The translations under genes were made by a program, and so were the position numbers. A stretch of DNA of 64,000 bases, taken from Streptomyces sp. Q6 (GTDB lineage Bacteria; Actinomycetota; Actinomycetes; Streptomycetales; Streptomycetaceae). Below the pieces are notes generated by a model. That model was not told where the DNA came from. It ran no database searches and saw nothing but the letters and a program-made list of their open reading frames with translations. Positions 25,420 to 33,587 of this stretch are shown here, one piece after another. The stretch covers positions 8,246,001 to 8,310,000 of the forward strand of contig NZ_CP146022.1 in the NCBI RefSeq assembly GCF_036967205.1. The letters run 5' to 3'. Every line of letters starts with the position of its first letter. Within the stretch, counting starts at the first letter, position 1.

Positions 25420-27093
25420 ATGCATCTGGCGGACCCGGGCGGCTCGGCCGCCGTTCCTGCTGTCTCCCCGCGCGCCGTCGCGGACAAACTGGGCGGCGTG
25501 GCCGCCTACTTGGCCGAGGACCAGGACATCGGTGACATCACCGGCATCGTCATCGCGGAGCCGGGGGACGACCTCGGTGACGCGCGGGGCGCGCTCGTCC
25601 TGGCCGTCGGCGCGCGCGGCACCGACGCCACCGCCCTGGTCGAGGCGGCGGCGAAGGCGGGCGCGAGCGCCGTCGCGGTCCGGCTCGACGGCGGCGCGGA
25701 GCATGTCCCCGAGCCGCTGCCGGCCGCCGCGCACGCGACCCGCACCGCCCTGTTCGCCCTTCCCGCGGACGTCCGCTGGGACCATGTGCAGTCGGTGGTC
25801 CGCGGACTCCTGGCCGGTGCCCGCGCGAGCGGCCCGTACGCCAGGGGCGGCGGCGATCTGTACTCACTGGCGCAGACCGTTGCCACGCTCACCCACGGCC
25901 TCGTCACCATCGAGGACGGCGCGCACCAGGTCATGGCCTACGCCGGCGCGTCCGAGGAGGCCGACGACCTGCGCCGGCGCTCGATCCTCGGCCGGGCCTG
26001 CCCCGAGGAGTATCTGACCCTGCTCCGGCAGTGGGGCGTCCACCGCCGGGTCCGCGCCGGGGACGAGGTCGTCGAGGTCGCGGCCCGGCCCGAACAGGGC
26101 TTCCGGCGGCGCCTGGTGATCGGGATCAGGGCGGGCACGCGTCCGCTCGGCTCGATCTGGGTGCAGGAGGGCGCGCGCCCGCTGGCCGAGCACGCCGAAC
26201 GGGCGCTGCGCGGCGCGGCGCGGATCGCCGCCTCGCAACTCGTCGACCACTACTACGAGGGCGACGCGGCCGCCCGCAGGCTGTCGCGCTCCGATCTCGC
26301 CCACGGACTGCTCACCGGCCGCTTCGACGCCGCCGCGCTCGCCCTCCACCTCGGGATACCGCCGTCCACGGCGGCGTCCGTGGTCGCCGTCGACCTGCGC
26401 GAGGACCCCGCCGTCGGCGAGACGGCCTGGCAGGAGGCCCGGCGCGCAGAGGCCGCCGAGATCATCGCCGTGCACGCGGCCGCGTACCGGCGGCACACCC
26501 TCGTCGCCCAGGCCTGCGGGCAGATCTACGCCATGCTTCCCGAGCCGGGCGCGCACCACGACGGCGGCGAGCAGGACGAGGCGGGCCTGGTGCGCTGGTC
26601 GACCGATCTCGTGGAGCGGCTGCGCCGGCACACCGGATCCCCGGTACAGGCCGTCGTCGCGGGGACCGCGGCCCGGCTCGACGACATCCCCGCCGTCAAG
26701 CTCCGCGGTCACCACGCGCTCCAGATCATGGCCCGCACCCCCGAGCGCGCCGTGCACACGCACCGCGGCCTCACGGCCTCGCTGATGGTGCGCGACCTCC
26801 TGGAACTGCTCGCCGGACACGAGGAGATCCGGCACCCCGCCCTTACCGAGCTGGCCGAGCGGGACGCGGCGCACGGCACCCGGCTCGCCGAGTCGCTGCT
26901 CCACTACCTCGACGCCTTCGGCGACGTGCCCCGCGTGGCGAAGACCCTGAACGTCCACCCCAACACGCTGCGCTACCGGGTCCGCAAGGCCGCCGCGCTC
27001 ACCGGCCTCGACCTGGACGACGCCGAGCACCGGCTCGCCGCGATGCTCCAGCTGCGCCTCTACCGCGACCGACCGGGGGAACTTTCCCATTGA
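25420..27093 (+). CDS. PucR/CdaR family transcriptional regulator (intact paralogue)
   Basis: A 557-residue regulator. The N-terminal domain resembles PucR domains (ITGIVIAEPGDDL, AVGARGTDATALVEAA). A middle region with GLLTGRFDAAALALHLGI resembles the GGDEF-like part of CdaR, and the C-terminal PucR helix-turn-helix is LHYLDAFGDVPRVAKTLNVHPNTLRYRVRKAAALTG. It is clearly paralogous over its whole length to the regulator at 18006-19633; together they bracket the ABC transporter operon. The ATG at 25420 is chosen because the paralogue's homology starts soon after it. Its stop codon lies inside the first palindrome of the operator array at 27091. Confidence 0.9.
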   Translation: MHLADPGGSAAVPAVSPRAVADKLGGVAAYLAEDQDIGDITGIVIAEPGDDLGDARGALVLAVGARGTDATALVEAAAKAGASAVAVRLDGGAEHVPEPLPAAAHATRTALFALPADVRWDHVQSVVRGLLAGARASGPYARGGGDLYSLAQTVATLTHGLVTIEDGAHQVMAYAGASEEADDLRRRSILGRACPEEYLTLLRQWGVHRRVRAGDEVVEVAARPEQGFRRRLVIGIRAGTRPLGSIWVQEGARPLAEHAERALRGAARIAASQLVDHYYEGDAAARRLSRSDLAHGLLTGRFDAAALALHLGIPPSTAASVVAVDLREDPAVGETAWQEARRAEAAEIIAVHAAAYRRHTLVAQACGQIYAMLPEPGAHHDGGEQDEAGLVRWSTDLVERLRRHTGSPVQAVVAGTAARLDDIPAVKLRGHHALQIMARTPERAVHTHRGLTASLMVRDLLELLAGHEEIRHPALTELAERDAAHGTRLAESLLHYLDAFGDVPRVAKTLNVHPNTLRYRVRKAAALTGLDLDDAEHRLAAMLQLRLYRDRPGELSH

Positions 27094-27132
27094 GACACGA
27101 GTCTCAATGGGACTCATGTCTCATTGGGACAC
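27091..27132. promoter_or_regulatory. Tandem palindromic operators with 17-bp period
   Basis: TGAGAC-ACGA-GTCTCA (27091-27106) is a perfect 6-bp palindrome, extended to 11 bp per arm by CCCAT/ATGGG outside it. One base later TGGGAC-TCAT-GTCTCA (27108-27123) repeats it, and a half-site TGGGAC follows at 27125. The exact 17-bp spacing and the position 57 bases before an alcohol dehydrogenase start suggest binding sites for a dimeric (TetR-like) repressor. The first arm pair could also fold as a hairpin at the end of the PucR transcript. Confidence 0.72.
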
Positions 27133-27188
27133 GTAAGAGTTACCCTGGAGGCACGGGGGGTCGGACAGAGCGACGAAGGAGTCGAACC

Positions 27189-28229
27189 ATGAAGGCACTT
27201 CAGTACCGGACCGTCGGAGCAGCACCCGAGGTCGTCACCGTCCCCGACCCGGAGCCCGGACCGGGCCAGGTCCTGCTGAAGGTCACCGCAGCCGGCGTCT
27301 GCCACTCCGACATCGCGGTGATGAGCTGGCCCGCCGAGGGCTTCCCGTACGAGCTCCCGCTCACCCTCGGTCACGAGGGCGTCGGCACGGTCGCCGCGCT
27401 GGGCGCGGGTGTGACCGGCCTGAAGGAGGGCGACCCGGTCGCCGTCTACGGCCCGTGGGGCTGCGGCACCTGTGCCAACTGCGCGCAGGGCAAGGAGAAC
27501 TACTGCCTGCGCGCCGCCGAACTCGGCATCAACCCGCCCGGACTCGGCTCGCCCGGCTCCATGGCCGAGTACATGATCGTCGACGACCCGCGCCACCTCG
27601 TGCCGATCGACGGCCTCGACCCCGTTGCCACCGTGCCGCTCACCGACGCCGGCCTCACCCCGTACCACGCGATCAAGCGCTCGCTGCCCAAGCTGGTCCC
27701 CGGCTCCACCGCCGTCGTCATCGGCACCGGCGGCCTCGGCCACGTGGCCATCCAGCTGCTGCGCGCCATGACGGCCGCCCGCGTGATCGCCCTCGACGTG
27801 TCCGAGGACAAGCTCGCCCTGGCCCGCACCGTCGGCGCCCACGAGGCGATCCTGTCCGACGCCGAGGCCGCCGCGAAGGTCCGCGAGCTCACCGGCGGGC
27901 GCGGCGCCGAGGCGGTCTTCGACTTCGTCGGCGTCCAGCCCACGGTCGAGACCGCGGGCGCGGTCGCCGCGGTCGAGGGTGACGTCACGATCGTCGGCAT
28001 CGGCGGCGGCTCGCTGCCCGTCGGCTTCGGGAAGACCGCCTTCGAGGTCAACGTCACCGCTCCCTACTGGGGCAGCCGCGGCGAGCTCATCGAGGTCCTC
28101 GATCTCGCCCGCGCCGGCGCCGTCTCCGTGCACACCGAGACGTACTCCCTGGACGACGCGCCCAAGGCGTACGAGCGGCTGCACGACGGCAAGATCAACG
28201 GGCGCGCGGTGATCCTGCCCAACGGCTGA
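27189..28229 (+). CDS. Zinc-dependent NAD(P) alcohol dehydrogenase
   Basis: A 346-residue medium-chain dehydrogenase. Catalytic-zinc ligands are the Cys in AAGVCHSDI (about 38) and the His in GHEGVG (about 61). Structural-zinc cysteines are in CGTCANCAQGKENYC (about 91-105). The Rossmann motif is VIGTGGLGHVAIQ (about 178-190). It oxidises an alcohol or reduces an aldehyde; substrate unknown. GAAGGAG lies about 8 bases before the ATG. The tandem palindromes upstream should control it, and the P450 gene downstream, 129 bases away, may or may not share its promoter. Confidence 0.93.
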   Translation: MKALQYRTVGAAPEVVTVPDPEPGPGQVLLKVTAAGVCHSDIAVMSWPAEGFPYELPLTLGHEGVGTVAALGAGVTGLKEGDPVAVYGPWGCGTCANCAQGKENYCLRAAELGINPPGLGSPGSMAEYMIVDDPRHLVPIDGLDPVATVPLTDAGLTPYHAIKRSLPKLVPGSTAVVIGTGGLGHVAIQLLRAMTAARVIALDVSEDKLALARTVGAHEAILSDAEAAAKVRELTGGRGAEAVFDFVGVQPTVETAGAVAAVEGDVTIVGIGGGSLPVGFGKTAFEVNVTAPYWGSRGELIEVLDLARAGAVSVHTETYSLDDAPKAYERLHDGKINGRAVILPNG

Positions 28230-28302
28230 TTCCCAGGGGTGATTTTCGGCCACAGGATTGGTCCAGCGCTCAACTGACGGCGCGGAGTGGCCTGTTCCGT
28301 GC

Positions 28303-28338
28303 GACGGGCGGTGCATAGCCTGAGGCTGACCGCCCGTC
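28303..28338. promoter_or_regulatory. Inverted repeat in the P450 leader
   Basis: GACGGGCGGT (28303-28312) and ACCGCCCGTC (28329-28338) form a perfect 10-bp inverted repeat. Its loop contains GCATAGCCTGAGG, whose TAGCCT resembles a -10 box also seen before the PucR gene. The repeat lies 20 bases before the P450 start, so it may be an operator over the promoter or an RNA hairpin. Confidence 0.5.
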
Positions 28339-28358
28339 CGCCCCATCCAGGGAGTTCC

Positions 28359-29582
28359 ATGTCCACCGCGCAGGCCCCCGACATCCTTTCGCCGGAGTTC
28401 GCTGCGAACCCGTACCCCGCCTACCGTGCGATGCGGGAGTCCGCGCCCCTCATCTGGCACGAGCCGACCCAGAGCTGGATCATCTCGCGCTACGCCGACG
28501 TGGAACGCGTCTTCAAGGACAAGGAGGCGCAGTTCACCACCGACAACTACAACTGGCAGATCGAGCCGGTGCACGGCAAGACGATCCTCCAGCTCAGCGG
28601 CAGGGAGCACGCCGTGCGCCGCGCTCTCGTGGCGCCCGCCTTCCGCGGCAGCGACCTCCAGGCGAAGTTCCTGCCCGTGATCGAGTCCAACTCCCGTGAG
28701 CTGATAGACCAGTTCCGCGCCACCGGCAGCGCCGACCTCGTCGGCGACTACGCCACCCGCTTTCCGGTCAATGTCATCGCCGACATGCTCGGCCTCGACA
28801 AGGCGGACCACGCGCGCTTCCACGGCTGGTACACCGCCGTCATCGCGTTCCTCGGCAACCTGTCCGGTGACCCGGAGGTCGCCGCGGCGGGCGAGCGGAC
28901 CCGCGTCGAGTTCGCCGAGTACATGATCCCGATCATCCAGGCCCGCCGCGAGAACCTCGGCGACGACCTGCTCTCCACGCTGTGCGCCGCCGAGGTCGAC
29001 GGCGTGCGGATGAGCGACGAGGACATCAAGGCCTTCTGCAGCCTGCTCCTCGCGGCCGGCGGCGAGACCACCGACAAGGCCATCGCCAGCATCTTCGCCA
29101 ACCTCCTGACGCACCCCGAGCAGTTGGCGGCCGTCCGCGAGGACCGCTCGCTGATCCCGCGGGCCTTCGCCGAGACGCTGCGCTTCACCCCGCCCGTCCA
29201 CATGATCATGCGCCAGTCGGCGGTCGACGTGGAGGTCAGCGGCGGCACCATCCCCGCCGGAGCGACCGTCACCTGCCTCATCGGCGCCGCCAACCGCGAC
29301 GAGCAGCGCTACAAGGACCCCGACCGCTTCGACCTCTTCCGCGACGACCTCACCGCCACGACGGCGTTCTCCGCCGCCGCCGACCACCTCGCCTTCGCCC
29401 TCGGCCGGCACTTCTGCGTGGGCGCGCTGCTCGCCAAGGCCGAGGTCGAGACGGGAGTGAACCAGCTGCTCGACGCGATGCCCGACCTGCGGCTCGCCGA
29501 CGGCTTCGACCCGGTCGAGCAGGGCGTGTTCACCCGCGGACCGCAGTCCCTGCCGGTGCGGTTCACGCCCGCCGCCTCCTGA
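28359..29582 (+). CDS. Cytochrome P450
   Basis: A 407-residue soluble bacterial P450. The I-helix oxygen-binding motif reads AGGETTD (about 229-235), the K-helix ExxR is ETLR (about 270), and the haem loop is FALGRHFCVGALLAK (Cys about 353). All essential residues are present, so it should be an active monooxygenase needing ferredoxin and reductase from elsewhere. The substrate cannot be told. A CYP157-type P450 inside a conservon lies about 1.3 kb away on the other strand; CYP154/CYP157 pairs near conservons are known in Streptomyces, but I cannot assign this one to a family. Confidence 0.93.
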   Translation: MSTAQAPDILSPEFAANPYPAYRAMRESAPLIWHEPTQSWIISRYADVERVFKDKEAQFTTDNYNWQIEPVHGKTILQLSGREHAVRRALVAPAFRGSDLQAKFLPVIESNSRELIDQFRATGSADLVGDYATRFPVNVIADMLGLDKADHARFHGWYTAVIAFLGNLSGDPEVAAAGERTRVEFAEYMIPIIQARRENLGDDLLSTLCAAEVDGVRMSDEDIKAFCSLLLAAGGETTDKAIASIFANLLTHPEQLAAVREDRSLIPRAFAETLRFTPPVHMIMRQSAVDVEVSGGTIPAGATVTCLIGAANRDEQRYKDPDRFDLFRDDLTATTAFSAAADHLAFALGRHFCVGALLAKAEVETGVNQLLDAMPDLRLADGFDPVEQGVFTRGPQSLPVRFTPAAS

Positions 29583-29614
29583 GGCACCGCACGGTGCGGG
29601 TGTACGATTTCCGC

Positions 29615-29656
29615 ATGCATCGTTCTTCGTGTCTGAGCTGGTGGCGCCTCACTTAG
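29615..29656 (+). CDS. Trp-Trp leader peptide of a transcription attenuator
   Basis: A 13-codon frame encodes MHRSSCLSWWRLT, with two adjacent TGG codons at 29639-29644, 24 bases before a strong terminator hairpin and 117 bases before the tryptophanyl-tRNA synthetase gene. This is the arrangement of ribosome-mediated attenuation: uncharged tRNA-Trp would stall the ribosome on the Trp codons and let transcription pass the terminator. Attenuation of an auxiliary tryptophanyl-tRNA synthetase gene has been described in Streptomyces coelicolor. Too short for normal gene finders. Confidence 0.85.
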   Translation: MHRSSCLSWWRLT

Positions 29657-29680
29657 AGGCGGCCGCACTCACACACGTAC

Positions 29681-29709
29681 AAGGGCCGTCCACGGACGGC
29701 CCTTTCGTC
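29681..29709 (+). terminator. Attenuator terminator upstream of trpS
   Basis: AAGGGCCGTCC (29681-29691) and GGACGGCCCTT (29694-29704) are perfect 11-bp complements separated by two bases (in practice a 9-bp stem with a 6-base loop), followed by TTTCGTCTT. It lies between the Trp-Trp leader and the synthetase gene, so it should stop transcription when charged tRNA-Trp is plentiful. Confidence 0.85.
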
Positions 29710-29772
29710 TTCCCGCTCTGCCCCGTGGAAGCCATGCCGTCCCGAGGACGCCCATGACCCTCGGGAGAGACC

Positions 29773-30840
29773 ATGACCAGCACCGACACCCTCGGCACCT
29801 CCGCCGCGCAGGCCCGCGGCGCCGAACTGGAGCAGCTGATCCGCAAGGACCCCGGACAGTTCCGGGTGCTCACCGGCGACCGCCCCACCGGGCGGCTCCA
29901 TCTCGGCCACTACTTCGGCACCCTGCACAACCGCGTCAGACTCCAGGACCTCGGCGTCGAGACGTTCGTCCTCATCCCCGACTACCAGGTGCTCACCGAC
30001 CGCGACGTCGCTGAGCACCTCCAGGAGTACGTGGCCGAACTCGTCCTCGACCACCTGGCCATCGGGATCGACCCGGACCGGTCCACGATCTTCACGCACA
30101 GCGCCGTCCCCGCGCTCAACCAGCTCCTGCTGCCGTTCCTCAGCCTCGTCTCCGTCGCCGAGCTGAACCGCAACCCCACCGTGAAGGACGAGATCGCCCA
30201 CTCCCGCCAGTCGGCCGTCAGCGGACTGATGCTCACCTATCCGGTCCACCAGGCCGCCGACATCCTCTCCGTCAAGGCCAACCTGGTCCCCGTCGGCCAG
30301 GACCAGCTGCCGCACCTGGAGATCACCCGCACCGTCGCCCGCCGCTTCAACGACCGCTACGGGCGCGGCACCGAGGTCTTCCCGCAGCCCGAGGCGCTGC
30401 TCTCCGACGCCCCGCTGCTGCTCGGCACCGACGGCACCAAGATGAGCAAGAGCCGCGGCAACTCCATCGCCCTGTCCGCCACCGCCGACGAGACCGCGCG
30501 CCTCATCCGCGGCGCCAGGACCGACGCCGAACGCCGCATCACCTACGACCCGGCCGGCCGCCCCGAGGTCTCCTCGCTCGTCCTGCTCGCCGCGCTCTGC
30601 GAGGGCACCGATCCGCACACGGTCGCCGGTGAGATCGGTGACGGCGGCGCCGCCGTCCTCAAGAAGCGCGTCACCGAGGCCGTCAACACGCACCTCGCCC
30701 CGATCCGGGCCCGCCGCACCGCCTACGAGCGGGACCGCCAGGTCGTCAGGGATGTCCTGCGGGCCGGCAACGCGCGGGTGAACGCCCTCGCCGACGCCAC
30801 GCTCCAGGACGTCCGCGCCGCCATGAACGCCGACTACTGA
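29773..30840 (+). CDS. trpS: Tryptophanyl-tRNA synthetase (probable auxiliary, attenuated copy)
   Basis: A 355-residue class I aminoacyl-tRNA synthetase that charges tRNA-Trp. The HIGH motif is HLGHYFG (about 43-49) and the KMSKS loop is KMSKSRGN (about 223-230); GDRPTGRLHLG and VPVGQDQLPHLEITR are the usual TrpRS segments. The leader peptide and terminator upstream indicate induction by tryptophan-tRNA starvation, as for indolmycin-resistant TrpRS1 of S. coelicolor. Resistance of this enzyme is an inference. GGGAGAG precedes the ATG. It converges on the conservon P450. Confidence 0.92.
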   Translation: MTSTDTLGTSAAQARGAELEQLIRKDPGQFRVLTGDRPTGRLHLGHYFGTLHNRVRLQDLGVETFVLIPDYQVLTDRDVAEHLQEYVAELVLDHLAIGIDPDRSTIFTHSAVPALNQLLLPFLSLVSVAELNRNPTVKDEIAHSRQSAVSGLMLTYPVHQAADILSVKANLVPVGQDQLPHLEITRTVARRFNDRYGRGTEVFPQPEALLSDAPLLLGTDGTKMSKSRGNSIALSATADETARLIRGARTDAERRITYDPAGRPEVSSLVLLAALCEGTDPHTVAGEIGDGGAAVLKKRVTEAVNTHLAPIRARRTAYERDRQVVRDVLRAGNARVNALADATLQDVRAAMNADY

Positions 30841-30845
30841 AGAGC

Positions 30846-30875
30846 CTGCCGGGCACCGTGCCGGGTGCCCGGCAG
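30846..30875. terminator. Bidirectional terminator hairpin between trpS and the conservon
   Basis: CTGCCGGGCACC (30846-30857) and GGTGCCCGGCAG (30864-30875) form a 12-bp perfect stem with a 6-base loop, exactly between the convergent trpS and conservon P450 genes. There is no clear U-tract on either side, as is common for Streptomyces terminators. Confidence 0.7.
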
Positions 30876-30876
30876 C

Positions 30877-32115
30877 TCACTGCACGACGGGTGTGAAACT
30901 CACCGGCAGCGACATCAGGCCGCGCATCCAGATGGACGGCCGCCACGTCAACTCCTGCGGATCGACGGCCAGGACGAGGTCGGGCAGCCGGTCGAGCAGC
31001 GTCTCCACCGCCGTACGCGCGATGACGTCGGCCAGCAGGGGAGCGGGGTACGGGCAGCGGTGCTCGCCGTTGCTGAACGACAGATGCGCCGCGTTCTCCG
31101 CGCCGACGTGCGAGTCCGGCCAGATCTGCGGGTCGGTGTTCGCCGCCGCGAGCCCGAGGACCAGGCAGTCACCGGCGCGGATCTGGCGCCCGCCGAGCTG
31201 CGTGTCGCGCACCGCCCAGCGGCCGATGAAGTTCTGCGTCGGCGTGTCCAGCCACAGCACCTCGTTGAGGGCCTCGCCCACGCTCAGGCGCCCGCCGGAG
31301 ACGTTCAGCGCGAACCGCTCGTCGGTCAGGAGCAGTCGCAGCGTGTTGCAGATCCAGTTCGCCGTCGGCTGCTGCGCCGCCGCGATCACCGAGATCAGGT
31401 CCTGCACGATCTCCTCGTCGCTCAGACCCGCCGGATCGAGGATCATCCGCGACGTCACGTCCGCGCCGGGCCGCTCCCGCTTCTCCTTGACCAGCCGCTG
31501 GATGCGCTCCCCGACCCGTACGTACGCGGCGACCGGGTCGTCGCCCTCGGCAGCGTCCAGCGAGATCCGCAGATCGTCCACCAGGTCCTGCGTGTCGGAG
31601 CCGCGCTGCGGCATCCCGCACATCTGGACCGCGGCCCGCATCGCCAGCGCGTGGGCGTACGAGGACATCAGCTCGGCCCGGCCGCTGCCCGCGAAGTCGG
31701 AGATGAGCCCGTCGGCGATCTGCGCGCAGTCGCGGGCCAGCTCGAACTGGTCGACCTGCTCCAGGGCGTGCGTGATCACCCCGGCCCGGCGCTGGTGCTC
31801 CGCCCCCTCGGTGAACAGCACGGAGGGCTGGTACCCGACGAACGGCAGCAGCGGCCAGTCCTCGGGGATGTGCTCCCACTGGTTCCAGCGCCGCGAGTCC
31901 CGCGCGAACAGCTCGTCGTGGCTCGTCACATAGGTCAGCTCGGAGTAGCCGAGCACCAGCCACGCGGGCACGCCCCCGTCGAGCAGCACCGGTGCCACCG
32001 GACCGTGCTCGGAGCGCAGCGCCCGGTACAGCTGGGACGGCGTCTGCTGGTACTCCAGACCGCTCAGCGGGACCGCGCCCGCGTGCGCCGGGCAGGAAGG
32101 GGTCTGTTCCGTCAC
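30877..32115 (-). CDS. Conservon CvnE: CYP157-type cytochrome P450 lacking ExxR
   Basis: A 412-residue P450-fold protein, last gene of the conservon. The haem loop is FSNGEHRCPYPAPLLA with its cysteine. The K-helix site that should be ExxR reads EVLW followed by LDTPTQNFIGRWAVRD, so the Arg is missing. CYP157 members of Streptomyces are known to lack ExxR. The I-helix region AAAQQPTANWI also lacks the usual acid-Thr pair, which questions normal monooxygenase chemistry. GTG 32115 overlaps the CvnD stop (GTGA), so the P450 is coupled to the GTPase and may act as a sensor or effector of the system. Confidence 0.9.
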   Translation of the reverse strand: MTEQTPSCPAHAGAVPLSGLEYQQTPSQLYRALRSEHGPVAPVLLDGGVPAWLVLGYSELTYVTSHDELFARDSRRWNQWEHIPEDWPLLPFVGYQPSVLFTEGAEHQRRAGVITHALEQVDQFELARDCAQIADGLISDFAGSGRAELMSSYAHALAMRAAVQMCGMPQRGSDTQDLVDDLRISLDAAEGDDPVAAYVRVGERIQRLVKEKRERPGADVTSRMILDPAGLSDEEIVQDLISVIAAAQQPTANWICNTLRLLLTDERFALNVSGGRLSVGEALNEVLWLDTPTQNFIGRWAVRDTQLGGRQIRAGDCLVLGLAAANTDPQIWPDSHVGAENAAHLSFSNGEHRCPYPAPLLADVIARTAVETLLDRLPDLVLAVDPQELTWRPSIWMRGLMSLPVSFTPVVQ

Positions 32116-32729
32116 GGTGTCGTCTCCAGGGCCATGGCCTGTGCGTAGAGGTGGTCCACGAGGGTGATCAACACGTCCTTGCCCGACGACCTGACGCGCG
32201 CGTCGCAGTCGACCATCGGCACATGGGCGGGCAGCGCGAGGGCCTGGCGGATCTCGTCGAGGGAGTACCGCACCGGCTCGTCGTCGAACCGGTTGACCGC
32301 GACGACGAACGGTGTGCCGTGGTGCTCCAGACGGTCGACCGCGTACCAGGAGTCGTCCATGCGCCGGGTGTCGACGAGGACGACCGCCCCGAGCGTCCCG
32401 GAGAACAGCCGGTCCCACAGGAACCAGAACCGCTCCTGCCCCGGAGCCCCGAACAGGTACAGCACCATGTGGTCGTTGAGGCTGATGCGGCCGAAGTCGA
32501 AGGCGACGGTGGTCGTCGTCTTCGCCGCGACCCCGGCGGTGGAGTCGACGCCGGCGCCGGCCTGCGTCATCACCTCTTCGGTGTTCAGTGGCCGGATCTC
32601 GCTCACCGACCGGACCAGCGTGGTCTTGCCGACGCCGAATCCGCCGACCACGACGATCTTCAGGCCGGTGTCCGCGGCGGCGCCGAGCGGCGTGCGGCTC
32701 GCGGGCAGCTCAGAGGTTGCGGAGCCCAT
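32112..32729 (-). CDS. Conservon CvnD: small GTPase
   Basis: A 205-residue ATP/GTP-binding protein of the conservon GTPase family, distantly related to Ras and MglA. The P-loop is GGFGVGKTT (about 29-37), G3 is FGAPGQERF, and the G4-like motif is VAVNRFDD. Membrane-associated conservon complexes of CvnA-D act like a G-protein-coupled relay in Streptomyces and affect antibiotic production and aerial mycelium formation. It overlaps CvnC by 20 bases and CvnE by 4. Confidence 0.95.
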   Translation of the reverse strand: MGSATSELPASRTPLGAAADTGLKIVVVGGFGVGKTTLVRSVSEIRPLNTEEVMTQAGAGVDSTAGVAAKTTTTVAFDFGRISLNDHMVLYLFGAPGQERFWFLWDRLFSGTLGAVVLVDTRRMDDSWYAVDRLEHHGTPFVVAVNRFDDEPVRYSLDEIRQALALPAHVPMVDCDARVRSSGKDVLITLVDHLYAQAMALETTP

Positions 32730-33069
32730 GGAGCACCTCCTTGAGAAGGGCGGAATCGGGGAGCCCGGCGACGGCTGGGGCCGAGCGCGGATGGCGGGCG
32801 GTGACCTTGCCGGTCGCCAGCAGGTCGCCGAGCAGGATGCGGACGACGGTGATCGGCAGCTTCAGCTCCGCGGCGATCTCCACGACCGCCGTCGGACGTC
32901 GGCACAGCTCCAGGATCCGTACGTGCTCGGACTGCATCGCCGCGACCGGCTCGCACTCGGCGACCACCAGGGTCACCAGGTCGAACGAGGTGTCGTCGGC
33001 GCGGCTGCGGCCCCCGGTGACCGTGTAGAGCCGGTCCGGGGCGCCGGTGTCGACCGGCCGGCGCGTCAC
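32710..33069 (-). CDS. Conservon CvnC: DUF742 protein
   Basis: A 119-residue DUF742 protein with a winged-helix appearance (FDLVTLVVAE, EHVRILELCRRPTAVVEIAAELKLPITVVRILLGDL). DUF742 proteins are the third conservon component and are thought to link the kinase/roadblock pair to the GTPase. The GTG start at 33069 overlaps the CvnB stop (GTGA), and the C-terminus overlaps CvnD, so production is tightly coupled. Confidence 0.93.
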   Translation of the reverse strand: MTRRPVDTGAPDRLYTVTGGRSRADDTSFDLVTLVVAECEPVAAMQSEHVRILELCRRPTAVVEIAAELKLPITVVRILLGDLLATGKVTARHPRSAPAVAGLPDSALLKEVLHGLRNL

Positions 33070-33485
33070 GAGGCGCCGCTCCCGGGGGCCGTCTCGCGCG
33101 GCGCGGCCCGCAGATGCTCCCCGATCTGCTCGACCAGCTCCGTCATCTGGTGGCCCACGACACCCGGGTCGGCCTCCTCGGCGGCGACGACCGCCAGATG
33201 AGCGCCTTCGCCCGCGTCCACGATGAACAGCAGGCCGCCGTGGAACTCGGTCATCGAGTGCCGTACGCCACCGGTCCCGTCGCCGAACTCCACCGACGCG
33301 CCCTGGGCGAGGGCCTGGATGCCGGAGCAGATCGCCGCGAGCTGGTCGGCCTGGTCGAGCGTCAGGTGCTCGCTCCAGCACAGCTTGAGGCCGTCCCTGG
33401 ACAGGACCAGGGCGTGCCGGGTCCCGGGGGTGCGCTCCAGCAGGCTCTCCAGGAGCCAGGTCAGGCTGGTGTCAGTCGTCTGCAT
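33066..33485 (-). CDS. Conservon CvnB: roadblock/LC7 protein
   Basis: A 139-residue roadblock/LC7 domain protein (LTWLLESLLERTPGTRHALVLSRDGLKL, then GGVRHSMTEFHGGLLFIVDAG). Such proteins act as GTPase-activating partners of MglA-like GTPases; here the partner would be CvnD. ATG 33485 is chosen because the conserved domain starts immediately after it; an upstream start at 33548 would add an Arg/Pro-rich extension. It lies 102 bases after CvnA. Confidence 0.94.
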   Translation of the reverse strand: MQTTDTSLTWLLESLLERTPGTRHALVLSRDGLKLCWSEHLTLDQADQLAAICSGIQALAQGASVEFGDGTGGVRHSMTEFHGGLLFIVDAGEGAHLAVVAAEEADPGVVGHQMTELVEQIGEHLRAAPRETAPGSGAS

Positions 33486-33587
33486 GGCGGGGTCGGGCGG
33501 GAACGGGGTCCGGCGGGGCCGGGTCGCCGCCCGTGCCTCCAATCTCACGGTGTAGTGCGGGGGTTGAGGATCGTCGGGCGGCGCGGG

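Noticed and set aside
27114-29411. 765-codon minus-strand frame antisense to the dehydrogenase and P450
   Set aside because: No domain, and the + strand proteins carry all catalytic motifs.
33545-33587. C-terminus of CvnA in the uninterrupted frame ending at 33545
   Set aside because: The last 70 residues of that frame are Arg/Pro/Ser-rich, while a one-base shift gives an acidic, natural-looking end at 33588, consistent with the other homopolymer losses in the window.
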